Of a stretch of 64,000 bases of DNA, positions 1 through 7,804 are shown piece after piece. The notes under the pieces are model-generated. The model had not been told where the DNA came from, made no database searches, and worked only from the letters and a program-made list of their open reading frames with translations. Position numbers and translations under genes: made by a program. Source of the DNA: Salinimicrobium profundisediminis (GTDB lineage: Bacteria; Bacteroidota; Bacteroidia; Flavobacteriales; Flavobacteriaceae); NCBI RefSeq assembly GCF_026241755.1, contig NZ_JAPJDA010000017.1, positions 1 through 64,000 on the forward strand, written 5' to 3'. The stretch's first letter is position 1; the number at the start of each line of letters is the position of its first letter.

Positions 1-163
1 CTCAGGTGAAAAAACCACTCCTTTAAATATCTACCAACAAAAAAGCCGCCTAAAAATTACTTTTCAGACAGCCTCTTATTTTTAACAATCCATAAAGATA
101 AACCTGCTCCAAAAAAGCATTTTTAACAATCCTTTTTCAGAATAAAAAAGATGGAGAGGTTAA

Positions 164-334
164 CTAGACGAATAATACTGTCTCAGGTTGAGACGAAACC
201 AATTCTGTCTTCTCTTTTTTGATCGTATCATCTTTTTTCTGAAGATCAGCAAGTTCGGCGACTGCAAACTGCCAGGCAATCAAAAGAGAAAACCCAACAA
301 AGCATGCAAAACCAAAAAACATTCTCTTTTTCAT
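164..334 (-). CDS. small single-pass membrane peptide, hypothetical
   Basis: A 56-codon frame opens with ATG at 334 and closes with TAG at 164-166. The translation starts MKKRMFFGFACFVGF, giving two or three basic residues followed by a hydrophobic stretch of about 17 residues, then a charged tail rich in Lys, Asp and Glu (roughly residues 28-46). This is the shape of a small inner-membrane peptide or an uncleaved signal anchor with a cytoplasmic or periplasmic tail. No family is recognised. It lies downstream of the EamA transporter on the same strand but 70 bases away, so linkage is uncertain. An ATG five bases upstream is followed at once by TGA and cannot be the start. Confidence 0.5.
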   Translation of the reverse strand: MKKRMFFGFACFVGFSLLIAWQFAVAELADLQKKDDTIKKEKTELVSSQPETVLFV

Positions 335-404
335 TTCATATAGGGATTAGAAATTCAATAGCAATGTAAAGTTAAGAAATAGTTAAAATACATCCAAATA
401 CATC

Positions 405-1289
405 CTAACTTATTTTTTTTCTGCTATTTACGATGAGAACTCCTATTATAATAACCACCCCCGACAAGATCTGAACAAAGCTAAATTCCTCCCCGTCAAG
501 TACGCCCCAACCCACAGCCACTATAGGTACGAGATATGTTACCGAGGTTGAGAAAACCGGATCTGAGATTTGAATAAGCTTGTTAAAAACTATTAAAGCA
601 GCACCTGTACCCACTACCCCCAGAATACCTATATATACTAAACTCATAGGCACATTTGGCGCAGAAAGGGTTTCTGCCGAAAAGAATCCTGTACTGGCGA
701 GAACAATGAGAGCGGGTATGGCAATAACCATAAAGTTACCCGTAGTAATGGCAAGGGCAGGTAGATTTTGAAGGTGTTTCTTAATGATGTTGGCATTGAA
801 TCCGTAGAACAATGACGCCAGAATCACCAACAGGGAATACCAGTAATTTTGATCGGGATTAACCGTGGCGCCACTCCAAATCAAAGCTGTGGTTCCTGCC
901 AGCCCAACCATTACGCCCAGAAACTTCTTTTTCACAAAAGCTGCTTCAAAGAGAATGATCCCAACCAGCATGGAAAGCAACGGAGTTGTGGAATTGAGAA
1001 TGGAAACAATGGCGCTGTCTATTTCAGTTTCAGCAAAAGAAAACAGATAAGCCGGAAAAAAAGTTCCAAAAAAGCCTGAAATACCAATCCACATCCACTG
1101 CTTTCCCTTTATGTGTTTTAGTGATCCAAGCCCGATAAGAGCAAGAAACAGTGCAGCAAAGACTGTTCGCAGGGAACCAACCTGTAAGGCAGTAAGACCC
1201 ACCAGCCCCTTTTTAATGAGAATAAAAGAGCTGCCCCAAACCAGGGCAAGCAGGCAAAGATAAATCCATTTAAGGCTACTCCTGGGCAT
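405..1289 (-). CDS. EamA/DMT-family transporter
   Basis: A 294-residue, almost wholly hydrophobic protein that fits the ten-helix drug/metabolite transporter superfamily: two EamA repeats of about 140 residues each. The first repeat carries the typical WGSSFILIKKGL start of helix 1, and the second begins near residue 150 (YWYSLLVILASLFYG). It ends with a short basic tail (NSRKK). Family members export amino acids, metabolites or toxic compounds, but substrate cannot be read from sequence. It is transcribed alone, away from gldD by a 43-base gap. Family assignment is firm; substrate is unknown. Confidence 0.9.
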   Translation of the reverse strand: MPRSSLKWIYLCLLALVWGSSFILIKKGLVGLTALQVGSLRTVFAALFLALIGLGSLKHIKGKQWMWIGISGFFGTFFPAYLFSFAETEIDSAIVSILNSTTPLLSMLVGIILFEAAFVKKKFLGVMVGLAGTTALIWSGATVNPDQNYWYSLLVILASLFYGFNANIIKKHLQNLPALAITTGNFMVIAIPALIVLASTGFFSAETLSAPNVPMSLVYIGILGVVGTGAALIVFNKLIQISDPVFSTSVTYLVPIVAVGWGVLDGEEFSFVQILSGVVIIIGVLIVNSRKKIS

Positions 1290-1332
1290 ATTAAATTTTA
1301 AGCTGCCAAAAGTAAGAAACTACAGCAAGAAA

Positions 1333-1908
1333 TTAGTCACTGATATTTGGTTGCCATTTCACAGTTTCCATAAGGTGCCTTATATCTTTCTTCAGGTAAG
1401 CTGCGGCGGGTAAGATAGAATCAAAGTTTGGCTGTGCCTCAAAATACACTGAACCTGTAAGGAAATGGCTGGTACTATCGGTGAGGTAGAACTGGGCCTG
1501 CGACGCTGCATCTCCCAAAACCTGATAGAACATACCGTAGGTGTTGTGATAATTGTTACTATATACCGACCCCTCGATAGCATCGGCTTTGATAGTGTGC
1601 CGCAAAGGTAATTTTTGGGCATCGGTAAGCAGGGAATCGAGATTGTTCTCTACCGACTGATATGTGATGAAGATAGTACCTTTTAAATGCGGATATTCCA
1701 GGTTTAACCAACACTCCTTCCCCACCCGTGAAGGCTGCACTACAGCTATAGAATTTTTCTCAAAACCGTAAGGACATCCGTCGTTTGAATAGAAAACATA
1801 CTCAGCCGCGGGATATTCTAAGGCCAGGTAGGCGTTAGGTTTTGGCTGCACTTCATTGCCACATGAGACCAAACCTGCCAAAAATGTCAAAAAAATTATC
1901 CTTTTCAT
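1333..1908 (-). CDS. gldD: gliding motility lipoprotein GldD
   Basis: A 191-residue protein with a lipoprotein signal peptide (MKRIIFLTFLAGLVSC; lipidated Cys at residue 16). Sequence such as YLALEYPAAEYVFY and CPYGFEKN, together with its position directly behind gldE, marks it as GldD. In Flavobacterium johnsoniae GldD is needed for gliding and for function of the type IX secretion/gliding machinery; its biochemical role is not known. The start ATG overlaps the gldE stop by four bases (ATGA), so the two are translationally coupled in one operon. Confidence 0.93.
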   Translation of the reverse strand: MKRIIFLTFLAGLVSCGNEVQPKPNAYLALEYPAAEYVFYSNDGCPYGFEKNSIAVVQPSRVGKECWLNLEYPHLKGTIFITYQSVENNLDSLLTDAQKLPLRHTIKADAIEGSVYSNNYHNTYGMFYQVLGDAASQAQFYLTDSTSHFLTGSVYFEAQPNFDSILPAAAYLKKDIRHLMETVKWQPNISD

Positions 1909-3224
1909 TCTCCGGTGATACTCACTTTAATTTGTTTTATCCGCTTCTTGTCTACGGCTTCAACCGTAAAACTATAACCGTCAAAAAGTATTATATCGTT
2001 CTTTCGGGGGAAACTTCCTGAAATTTCAAGCAGGAAGCCGGCAAGTGTTTCGGCCTCACCTTTATTCTCTTCAAATAATTCCGGATTATCTAGTTTTATG
2101 ACCCTATAAAAATCCTTCAGCGGAGTCTTTCCTTCAAAAACGTAGTTATTTTCATCTAATTTTGAAAAGATAAGATCTTCATCATCAAATTCATCACTTA
2201 TATCCCCTACAATTTCTTCAATAATATCTTCAAGAGAAATGAGTCCGCTGGTACCGCCATATTCATCTACCACAATGGCCAGGTGATTCTTTTTAATTTT
2301 GAAATCATTTAAAAGGTCGTCCAGCTTTTTATTTTCGGGCACAAAATAAGGTTCTCTTAGCAAGGAAGTCCATTCGTAATGCTCCTCTTCAAGAAAAGGC
2401 AGAAGATCCTTCACATATAGAATACCGGTAACGTTATCTATGTTCTCCTTATATACAGGAATACGGGAATATCCATTTTCTATGATCTCCGGAATAATCT
2501 CACTATAATCCTGAGTTTCGTTAAGTGCAAAAATATCCATTCGCGGCCGCATTACCTGTTTGGTATCGGTATTTCCGAAAGAGACAATTCCACGTAAGAT
2601 CTTTTGCTCCTCCTTGGTGGTATCATGCTGACTGGTTAGCTCCAGGGCCTGTGATAACTGATCAACGCTAAGCCCATGGCTCTTATTTCCCAGTCTTTGA
2701 TGTATGCCGATAGTAACCGCCCTCATAGGAATACTTAAGGGGGAGAATAATTTATCGAGCACGTTAAGAGGGTAAGCCATAAAGTGCGAAAAAGCTACTT
2801 TATTGCGGCTGGCGTAAACTTTGGGCAAAATTTCTCCAAAAAGCAGGATGAGGAAAGTTACTACCACAACTTCCAGGAGAAACTGAAGATCTACTCCCAT
2901 AAAGACCGTGTCAATATTTTCAAAGGCTGCATCGGTAAGGTTATCAAACAACAGGATAATAGCAATATTAATCATGTTGTTAGCAACCAGGATGGTGGCC
3001 AGCAATTTTTTCGGTTTATCGAGCAGGCTTATAACAATCTGTTCTTTTACGCTCCTCTTAGACTCTTCCACCTCAAAATCGGCCGGGGTAAGCGAGAACA
3101 TTGCTACCTCGGCACCCGAAATTAGGGCAGAGCAAACCAGCAAAAGCATTGCCGTAACAACACCTAATAGCTGCGGAAGGTTATCAACAAAAAGAGGTAT
3201 AAAACTGTCAGGATCGGGATCCAA
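1905..3224 (-). CDS. gldE: gliding motility-associated protein GldE (CNNM/CBS membrane protein)
   Basis: A 439-residue protein of the hemolysin C/CorC-like group. It has an N-terminal CNNM (DUF21) membrane domain with about four helices (residues 20-190), a pair of CBS domains (about 210-340) including the hallmark VVDEYGGTSGLISLEDIIEE, and a C-terminal CorC_HlyC domain (about 355-435). Relatives take part in Mg2+ or cobalt handling. In flavobacteria the gldE product is linked to GldD, since overexpression of gldE has been associated with partial suppression of gldD defects. The gene order gldE-gldD, preceded by ssb, is the usual flavobacterial arrangement and supports the name over a generic CorC call. 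Confidence 0.93.
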   Translation of the reverse strand: MDPDPDSFIPLFVDNLPQLLGVVTAMLLLVCSALISGAEVAMFSLTPADFEVEESKRSVKEQIVISLLDKPKKLLATILVANNMINIAIILLFDNLTDAAFENIDTVFMGVDLQFLLEVVVVTFLILLFGEILPKVYASRNKVAFSHFMAYPLNVLDKLFSPLSIPMRAVTIGIHQRLGNKSHGLSVDQLSQALELTSQHDTTKEEQKILRGIVSFGNTDTKQVMRPRMDIFALNETQDYSEIIPEIIENGYSRIPVYKENIDNVTGILYVKDLLPFLEEEHYEWTSLLREPYFVPENKKLDDLLNDFKIKKNHLAIVVDEYGGTSGLISLEDIIEEIVGDISDEFDDEDLIFSKLDENNYVFEGKTPLKDFYRVIKLDNPELFEENKGEAETLAGFLLEISGSFPRKNDIILFDGYSFTVEAVDKKRIKQIKVSITGE

Positions 3225-3245
3225 ATGTGTAACTTTTAATTAGAC

Positions 3246-3740
3246 TTAGAACGGAAGATCATCCTCGTCCTCCTGTGTAAAACTCTGTGACTGACTGGTT
3301 GAAGGTGTATCCTGTCGCGGCTGGTTGTACTGTTGCCCCTGCTGTTGCTGAGACTGCCCATAACCGTCACTTTGATTACCTCCACTGCCAGGCGCTGCAG
3401 CATCTTTGGGTGTTAAAAAGGTGAAATCTGTACACTGTATTTCGGTAGAATATCTTTCAATCCCTTTATCGTCCTGCCATTTTCTGGTCTTGATTCTTCC
3501 CTCAATATAGACCTTATCGCCTTTTTTAAGGTATTTCTCACAGATCTCGGCAGCTTTATTTCGCACCACAACATTGTGCCATTCGGTATTTTCAACCTTT
3601 TGACCTGTAGTTTTATTGGTATAGACCTCATTGGTCGCCAAAGGAAAACGCCCAATAGATCCACCTCCTTCAAAATAGTGCATTTTCACATCGTCTCCCG
3701 TGTGGCCAATAAGCATTACTTTATTTAAGGTTCCGGTCAT
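3246..3740 (-). CDS. ssb: single-stranded DNA-binding protein
   Basis: A 164-residue SSB. The OB fold occupies about residues 1-112 (GTLNKVMLIGHTGDD at the start; WHNVVVRNKAAEICEKYL in the middle). A flexible Gly/Gln/Ser-rich linker follows, and the acidic C-terminal tip ends in DDLPF, the motif that docks SSB partner proteins such as RecO, PriA and exonuclease I. Length and tip are canonical, so this is a functional replication/repair SSB. It lies 21 bases upstream of gldE and probably shares a transcript with it. Confidence 0.96.
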   Translation of the reverse strand: MTGTLNKVMLIGHTGDDVKMHYFEGGGSIGRFPLATNEVYTNKTTGQKVENTEWHNVVVRNKAAEICEKYLKKGDKVYIEGRIKTRKWQDDKGIERYSTEIQCTDFTFLTPKDAAAPGSGGNQSDGYGQSQQQQGQQYNQPRQDTPSTSQSQSFTQEDEDDLPF

Positions 3741-3795
3741 GGTTTGTTGTTTAAGTTACAATTTTAAAAATAGCAAATTACTCTTCAATCACCTT

Positions 3796-3818
3796 CCAAA
3801 AATGTCATTTTTGAGAAG
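3796..3818. repeat. recurrent AAAAATGnCATTTTT palindrome (intergenic copy)
   Basis: The dyad AAAAATG-T-CATTTTT at 3798-3812 is flanked by CC on the left and GAGAAG on the right. The same 23 bases occur at 30383-30405. It lies between the ssb start and the mutY stop. No gene explains it. Confidence 0.7.
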
Positions 3819-3834
3819 TTCTTTTTTAAAGAGC

Positions 3835-4872
3835 TTAAAAATCAAAGGTATCAATAAAATTTTCTATTAAAACCGGGACGGGTAATTTATTTACTTCGGC
3901 CAGAGAGAGCGCTTCTTTGGGCAGCTCATCACACTTTACTATCCAGAATTTGGTGTAAATATGTTGATGAGAGAGTTTGTGCACCACCGGCAGGTCGTTG
4001 TAGAGCACCGGCTCCTTATTTATTACTGAATATTCCGCAGGAACATCGGCCACGAGGTTTTCAAGTTGTGCTTCGGAAGCAGTTTCTACCAGCGGAAATT
4101 CGTAAAGTCCTTCCCAAATACCTTTTCCGCGACGTTGGTTCATAATAGTCTTCCCTTCTTCTGAAATATAGACGAGATAATTAAAATGCCTTTTTTTAAT
4201 CTTTTGCTTCTTTAGCTTTACGGGCAGTTCGCCTATACGATCCTGATTGAAAGCCACACATGTTGTAACAAAAGGGCAGGAACCACAAAGCGGCCTGCGC
4301 GGCTTACACTGTTCTGATCCAAATTCTATCAACGCCTGATTGAAATTTGCAGGCTCGTCCTTATTAATAACCTTTTGAGCCAGCTGCCGGAATTCTTTGA
4401 TCCCCTGGCTAGAATTTGTAGGAGTATCAATACCAAAAATACGGGCCAAAACCCTGTAAACATTACCGTCTACTGCTGCCTGTGGTTCTTCATAACAAAT
4501 TGAAGCTATTGCAGCCGCGGTATAATCACCCACTCCTTTTAACTTTACCAGTTCTTTATAGGAAGCAGGAAAGCTTCCGCCGAGATCAAAAGCTATATAT
4601 TTTGCAGTAAAATGTAAATTCCTGGCCCGGGAGTAATAGCCAAGCCCCTGCCAAAGTTTTAGCACTTCTTCTTCCGAAGCATTAGCTAAAGCCAAAACGT
4701 TGGGATAAGCTTTTAAGAACTTAAAATAGTAAGGTTTTCCCTGTTCAACCCGGGTTTGCTGAAGAATTATTTCACTAAGCCAGATTTGATAAGGGTCTTT
4801 AGTTCTGCGCCATGGCAGATCCCTTTTATTATCTAAATACCAGTTTATCAGCTCCTTATCGAAAGACATCAA
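3835..4872 (-). CDS. mutY: A/G-specific adenine DNA glycosylase MutY
   Basis: A 345-residue MutY that removes adenine mispaired with 8-oxoguanine. The HhH-GPD domain has catalytic Glu34 (in SEIILQQT), the helix-hairpin-helix LKGVGDYTAAAI near residues 111-122, and catalytic Asp135 (AAVDGNVYRVLAR), matching the E. coli residues closely. The 4Fe-4S site is intact as Cys189-x6-Cys196-x2-Cys199-x5-Cys205. A NUDIX-like C-terminal domain (about 225-340) for 8-oxoG recognition follows. It is divergent from the HU gene. MutY is one of the iron-sulfur clients of the suf operon found in the same window. Confidence 0.96.
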   Translation of the reverse strand: MMSFDKELINWYLDNKRDLPWRRTKDPYQIWLSEIILQQTRVEQGKPYYFKFLKAYPNVLALANASEEEVLKLWQGLGYYSRARNLHFTAKYIAFDLGGSFPASYKELVKLKGVGDYTAAAIASICYEEPQAAVDGNVYRVLARIFGIDTPTNSSQGIKEFRQLAQKVINKDEPANFNQALIEFGSEQCKPRRPLCGSCPFVTTCVAFNQDRIGELPVKLKKQKIKKRHFNYLVYISEEGKTIMNQRRGKGIWEGLYEFPLVETASEAQLENLVADVPAEYSVINKEPVLYNDLPVVHKLSHQHIYTKFWIVKCDELPKEALSLAEVNKLPVPVLIENFIDTFDF

Positions 4873-4954
4873 TCAAATTTCTTAAGTGCAATAATAATTC
4901 TTTATTCTCTTACTATTTAATGGGTTAGGATTAAAAAGTTGCGGATTTAATTCA

Positions 4955-4962
4955 TATATTTG
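4955..4962 (+). promoter_or_regulatory. candidate -7 box of the HU gene promoter
   Basis: TATATTTG matches the Bacteroidetes -7 consensus TAnnTTTG. Transcription would begin near 4968, which places the in-frame TTG at 4960 inside the promoter and leaves ATG 5005 as the first usable start. No good -33 TTTG is seen at 17-21 bases, only TTG at 4939. Confidence 0.5.
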
Positions 4963-5004
4963 CCCCTCGAAAATTTACAAACCCTATTAATAAATTATAC
5001 GAAA

Positions 5005-5295
5005 ATGACGAAAGCAGATATCGTGGCAAAAATCTCCGAGAAACTAGGAATGGAGAAAGGAGATGTTCAGGCTACTGTGGAAACCTTTATGGAGGAGGTG
5101 AAAACTTCACTAGAGGCTGGTGACAACGTTTACCTAAGAGGATTTGGAAGCTTTATCATCAAAACAAGAGCCGAAAAAACCGGAAGAAACATTTCCAAGA
5201 ATACCACTATAAAGATTCCTGCACATAATATTCCGGCTTTTAAACCTGCCAAAGTATTTGTTGAAGGCGTGAAATCTAACGTTGAGGTAAAGTAA
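5005..5295 (+). CDS. HU family DNA-binding protein
   Basis: A 96-residue bacterial HU/IHF-family histone-like protein. The start was moved to ATG 5005 (MTKADIVAKISEKLG) because it matches the family N-terminus; the 15 codons before it lie partly in the promoter. The helical dimerisation region (1-45), the beta arm (about 48-82, with GFGSFIIKTRAEKTGRN and the IPAHNIPAFKPAK strand) and the conserved GFG and Pro at the arm tip are present. It bends and compacts DNA. It is followed 54 bases later by a gene for a tiny basic protein, possibly cotranscribed. Confidence 0.95.
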   Translation: MTKADIVAKISEKLGMEKGDVQATVETFMEEVKTSLEAGDNVYLRGFGSFIIKTRAEKTGRNISKNTTIKIPAHNIPAFKPAKVFVEGVKSNVEVK

Positions 5296-5349
5296 TTCCC
5301 TGCCCGTAGGCAGAAACAAAATAAATTTAATTAATTAAAAAGTCACACT

Positions 5350-5442
5350 ATGCCAAGTGGTAAAAAGAGAAAAAGACATAAGGTAGCTACGCACAAGCGT
5401 AAAAAAAGAGCAAGAGCTAACCGCCACAAGAAAAAGAAGTAG
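5350..5442 (+). CDS. 30-residue very basic protein, candidate mini ribosomal protein (bS22/mS38-like)
   Basis: ATG at 5350 opens 30 codons ending in TAG at 5440-5442. About two thirds of the residues are Lys, Arg or His (MPSGKKRKRHK at the start, NRHKKKK at the end) and there are no acidic residues. The pattern KKRKRHK-x3-HKRKKR-x3-NRHKKK resembles the COX24/AURKAIP1-type C-terminal domain of mitochondrial mS38 and mycobacterial bS22, tiny proteins buried in the small ribosomal subunit; this is a resemblance by eye. A Bacteroidetes-specific ribosomal protein, bL38, has been described in F. johnsoniae and cannot be excluded as the identity. A stem-loop with a T tract overlaps its stop codon. 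Confidence 0.75.
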   Translation: MPSGKKRKRHKVATHKRKKRARANRHKKKK

Positions 5443-5461
5443 TTTTCATACTACTTTTTTT
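5437..5461 (+). terminator. candidate intrinsic terminator after the basic mini-protein gene
   Basis: AAGTAGT (5437-5443) pairs with ACTACTT (5450-5456) across a six-base loop and runs into a T tract. The stop codon is inside the left arm. The stem is short and AT-rich, so strength is moderate. Confidence 0.5.
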
Positions 5462-5483
5462 GTTTAAAACGTTCTTTGAAATC

Positions 5484-5575
5484 GAAATTCAAATTTAGGT
5501 TCTCTGAGCTTGAATTTCCTCAGGATTTTTAAAAACCCTGTGAATTTTATTGTTTAATCCATCCGCCACATGCGG
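5484..5575 (+). promoter_or_regulatory. structured leader upstream of RNase G
   Basis: Three small dyads lie between the terminator and the rng GTG: GAAATTCAA/TTGAATTTC (5484-5492 with 5510-5518), the near-palindrome CAGGATTTTT/AAAAACCCTG (5521-5540) and CCGC-CACAT-GCGG (5563-5575). RNase E in E. coli regulates its own mRNA through leader hairpins; a parallel here is only inference. Confidence 0.35.
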
Positions 5576-5592
5576 AATAAAATCAATTTAGA

Positions 5593-7134
5593 GTGAACAA
5601 AGAGTTAATTATTAGAACCGGTTCCTCTGCTGTAGATTTTGCCTTATTAAAAGATGGAAAACTAATAGAACTCAACAAGGAAGAAGACGACAGTAATTTT
5701 GCGGTGGGAGATATTTTTCTCGCAAAAGTGCGAAAAACTGTCCCCGGCTTAAACGCCGGCTTCGTAAATGTAGGCTATACAAAAGATGCATTCTTGCATT
5801 ATCATGACCTTGGCCCGCAGGTACTTTCTTTGCTGAAGTTCATAAAACGTGTAAGCACAGGTAAATTAAAGGATTATTCCCTTAAGGATTTTCCTTTAGA
5901 AAAAGATATTGATAAGGACGGAAGCATTGCAGATGTCTTAAAATCAAATCAATCGCTACTGGTACAGGTAGTAAAAGAGCCAATATCAACCAAAGGCCCA
6001 AGAATAAGTTCTGAACTTTCCCTTCCGGGCCGTTACATCGTACTGGTTCCTTTTTCCAATCGCGTTTCTGTTTCTCAAAAAATAGAAAGCAAAGAAGAAA
6101 AGGACCGCCTAAAACGACTTGTAAAAAGTATTAGACCTAAAGGCTTTGGAATTATTGTACGTACCGTAGCAGAAGGCAGAAAAGTAGCAGAACTGGACAA
6201 CGACCTTCAGAATTTAATGAGTCGTTGGACAGGAATGTGTAAAAAGCTGTATAAAGCACCTCATCCCTCAAAAGTATTGGGAGAATTGAACAGGGCATCT
6301 TCTATTCTTAGAGATGTCTTTAATGATTCATTTACCTCTATTTGTGTAGACGATGAAACCTTGTACACCCAAATTAAAGATTATGTGAGCGAAATTGCTC
6401 CAAAGAAAGAATCCATTGTAAAATTGTACGACTCAAATATTCCCATCTTCGAAAAATTTGGGATCGAAAGACAAATCAAAACTACTTTTGGCCGCACCGT
6501 TTCTATGAACAAAGGGGCATACCTGGTCATTGAGCACACCGAAGCCATGCACGTTATTGACGTGAATAGCGGAAACCGCTCCAACAAATCAAAAAACCAG
6601 GAAGACACCGCACTTGAGGTTAACCTTATTAGTGCTACCGAAATAGCCCGACAACTGCGCCTTCGCGACATGGGAGGGATCATTGTAGTTGACTTCATAG
6701 ACATGAACAAAGCTGAGAACAGGAAAGCTTTGTACGATCATCTTAAAGAGGAGATGAGTGACGACCGCGCAAAACATAAGATTTTGCCCCCCAGTAAGTT
6801 TGGACTTGTACAAATTACAAGACAACGGGTTAGACCCGAAATGAACATCAAAACCAGGGAGGAAAACCCCAATAAAAACGGGGAAGAAATTGAAGCTCCC
6901 ATCGTTTTGGTCAACAGGATCAACCAGGATTTGCAAAAGCTTCTAAAGAAAGACTATAAAAAGATCACTCTAAGTGCACATCCTTTTATAGCAGCCTTTT
7001 TAACCAAAGGTTTTCCATCACCCCGCTCCAAATGGTTCTTCGACCATAAAAAGTGGGTTAAAATAGTACCAAGAGATGCTTACACGTATCTTGAATACCA
7101 CTTTCACGACAATGCCGGGGAAGTGATTCAATAA
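5593..7134 (+). CDS. rng: ribonuclease E/G family endoribonuclease
   Basis: A 513-residue RNase E/G catalytic-domain protein starting at GTG 5593 (MNKELIIRTGSSAVDFALLKDGK), without the long disordered C-terminus of RNase E. An S1 domain is inserted at about residues 35-125 (VRKTVPGLNAGFVNVGYTKDAFL). The Mg2+-binding acidic residues lie in HVIDVNSG and GGIIVVDFIDM. After TRQRVRP, where E. coli RNase E/G carries the CPxC zinc-link that holds the dimer together, this protein has an Asn/Glu-rich stretch with no cysteine. It processes and degrades RNA. It has its own 3-prime terminator. Confidence 0.95.
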   Translation: MNKELIIRTGSSAVDFALLKDGKLIELNKEEDDSNFAVGDIFLAKVRKTVPGLNAGFVNVGYTKDAFLHYHDLGPQVLSLLKFIKRVSTGKLKDYSLKDFPLEKDIDKDGSIADVLKSNQSLLVQVVKEPISTKGPRISSELSLPGRYIVLVPFSNRVSVSQKIESKEEKDRLKRLVKSIRPKGFGIIVRTVAEGRKVAELDNDLQNLMSRWTGMCKKLYKAPHPSKVLGELNRASSILRDVFNDSFTSICVDDETLYTQIKDYVSEIAPKKESIVKLYDSNIPIFEKFGIERQIKTTFGRTVSMNKGAYLVIEHTEAMHVIDVNSGNRSNKSKNQEDTALEVNLISATEIARQLRLRDMGGIIVVDFIDMNKAENRKALYDHLKEEMSDDRAKHKILPPSKFGLVQITRQRVRPEMNIKTREENPNKNGEEIEAPIVLVNRINQDLQKLLKKDYKKITLSAHPFIAAFLTKGFPSPRSKWFFDHKKWVKIVPRDAYTYLEYHFHDNAGEVIQ

Positions 7135-7141
7135 CAAAAAG

Positions 7142-7176
7142 AAACGCCTTTCATTTATTTGGGAGGCGTTTTTTTT
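7142..7176 (+). terminator. intrinsic terminator of rng
   Basis: AAACGCCT (7142-7149) and AGGCGTTT (7164-7171) form a perfect 8-bp stem, followed by an uninterrupted run of T to 7176. It lies directly after the rng stop codon. Confidence 0.88.
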
Positions 7177-7199
7177 GTTCATAGTATTGAGATATTAAA

Positions 7200-7237
7200 T
7201 ATGAGAATTGAGATTTTTCTTCCTCTCAATTCTCATA
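7200..7237. repeat. perfect 14-bp inverted repeat in the rng-recX gap
   Basis: TATGAGAATTGAGA (7200-7213) is the exact reverse complement of TCTCAATTCTCATA (7224-7237), with a 10-base centre. It is surrounded by near-repeats of the words ATTGAGAT and CTCAATAC. It resembles the inverted repeats between atpD and atpC and between sdhA and sdhB in texture, though not in exact sequence. Confidence 0.75.
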
Positions 7238-7274
7238 TCTCAATACCAAATACTCAATACTAGATACTAAATTT

Positions 7275-7282
7275 TACCTTTG
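7275..7282 (+). promoter_or_regulatory. candidate -7 box for recX, near-leaderless
   Basis: TACCTTTG fits TAnnTTTG and ends five bases before the recX ATG (7288). If used, transcription would begin at or within a few bases of the start codon. Confidence 0.4.
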
Positions 7283-7287
7283 TTTGA

Positions 7288-7773
7288 ATGAAAGCAGACT
7301 CCTCTGGAAAATCATACACCGTAAAAGAAGCCACTCTTAAGCTGATGCAATACTGCGCTTATCGCGACAGGTCACAGAAAGAGGTTGAAGATAAGCTTCT
7401 TGAAATGCGGATGATCCCTGCTGCCCGTGAAGAGATCATCATAAAACTGATGCAGGAAGATTTTCTCAATGAAGAGCGTTTTGCCCGCAGTTTTGTACGG
7501 GGTAAATTCCGGATAAAAAAATGGGGGCGATATAAGATTCAGCAGGAGCTAAAAGCCAGGGACATCTCTTCTCCCATTATAAAACTGGCCATGACCGAGA
7601 TTGAGGAAAGTGTTTACAAAACCACACTCTATGAGCTTGCAGAGAAAAAACTCAATCTTCTTTCTGAAGAAGATAAGTTCAAACTAAAGAAAAAGCTGGG
7701 TGATTACCTCATCCGGAAAGGTTACGAAAGCTCCCTGGTCTATGAAGTTACAGAAGACCTTATACAGGCATAA
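7288..7773 (+). CDS. recX: regulatory protein RecX
   Basis: A 161-residue helical protein of the RecX family, which binds and modulates RecA filaments. The family signature is visible as CAYRDRSQKEVEDKLLEM near residues 23-40, FLNEERFARSFVRGKFRIKKWG near 59-80, and RKGYESSLVYEV near the C-terminus, i.e. the three three-helix repeats. Length is normal. It is a single gene, convergent with the JmjC-like gene, and not next to recA. Confidence 0.92.
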   Translation: MKADSSGKSYTVKEATLKLMQYCAYRDRSQKEVEDKLLEMRMIPAAREEIIIKLMQEDFLNEERFARSFVRGKFRIKKWGRYKIQQELKARDISSPIIKLAMTEIEESVYKTTLYELAEKKLNLLSEEDKFKLKKKLGDYLIRKGYESSLVYEVTEDLIQA

Positions 7774-7804
7774 GTTTCAAAAATGAGAGCCGGATTTGCC
7801 CTTT

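Noticed and set aside
1-163. Possible gene end at the left edge of the window
   Set aside because: Short AT-rich sequence with stops in all frames and two near-copies of TTTTTAACAATCC; nothing that supports a gene.
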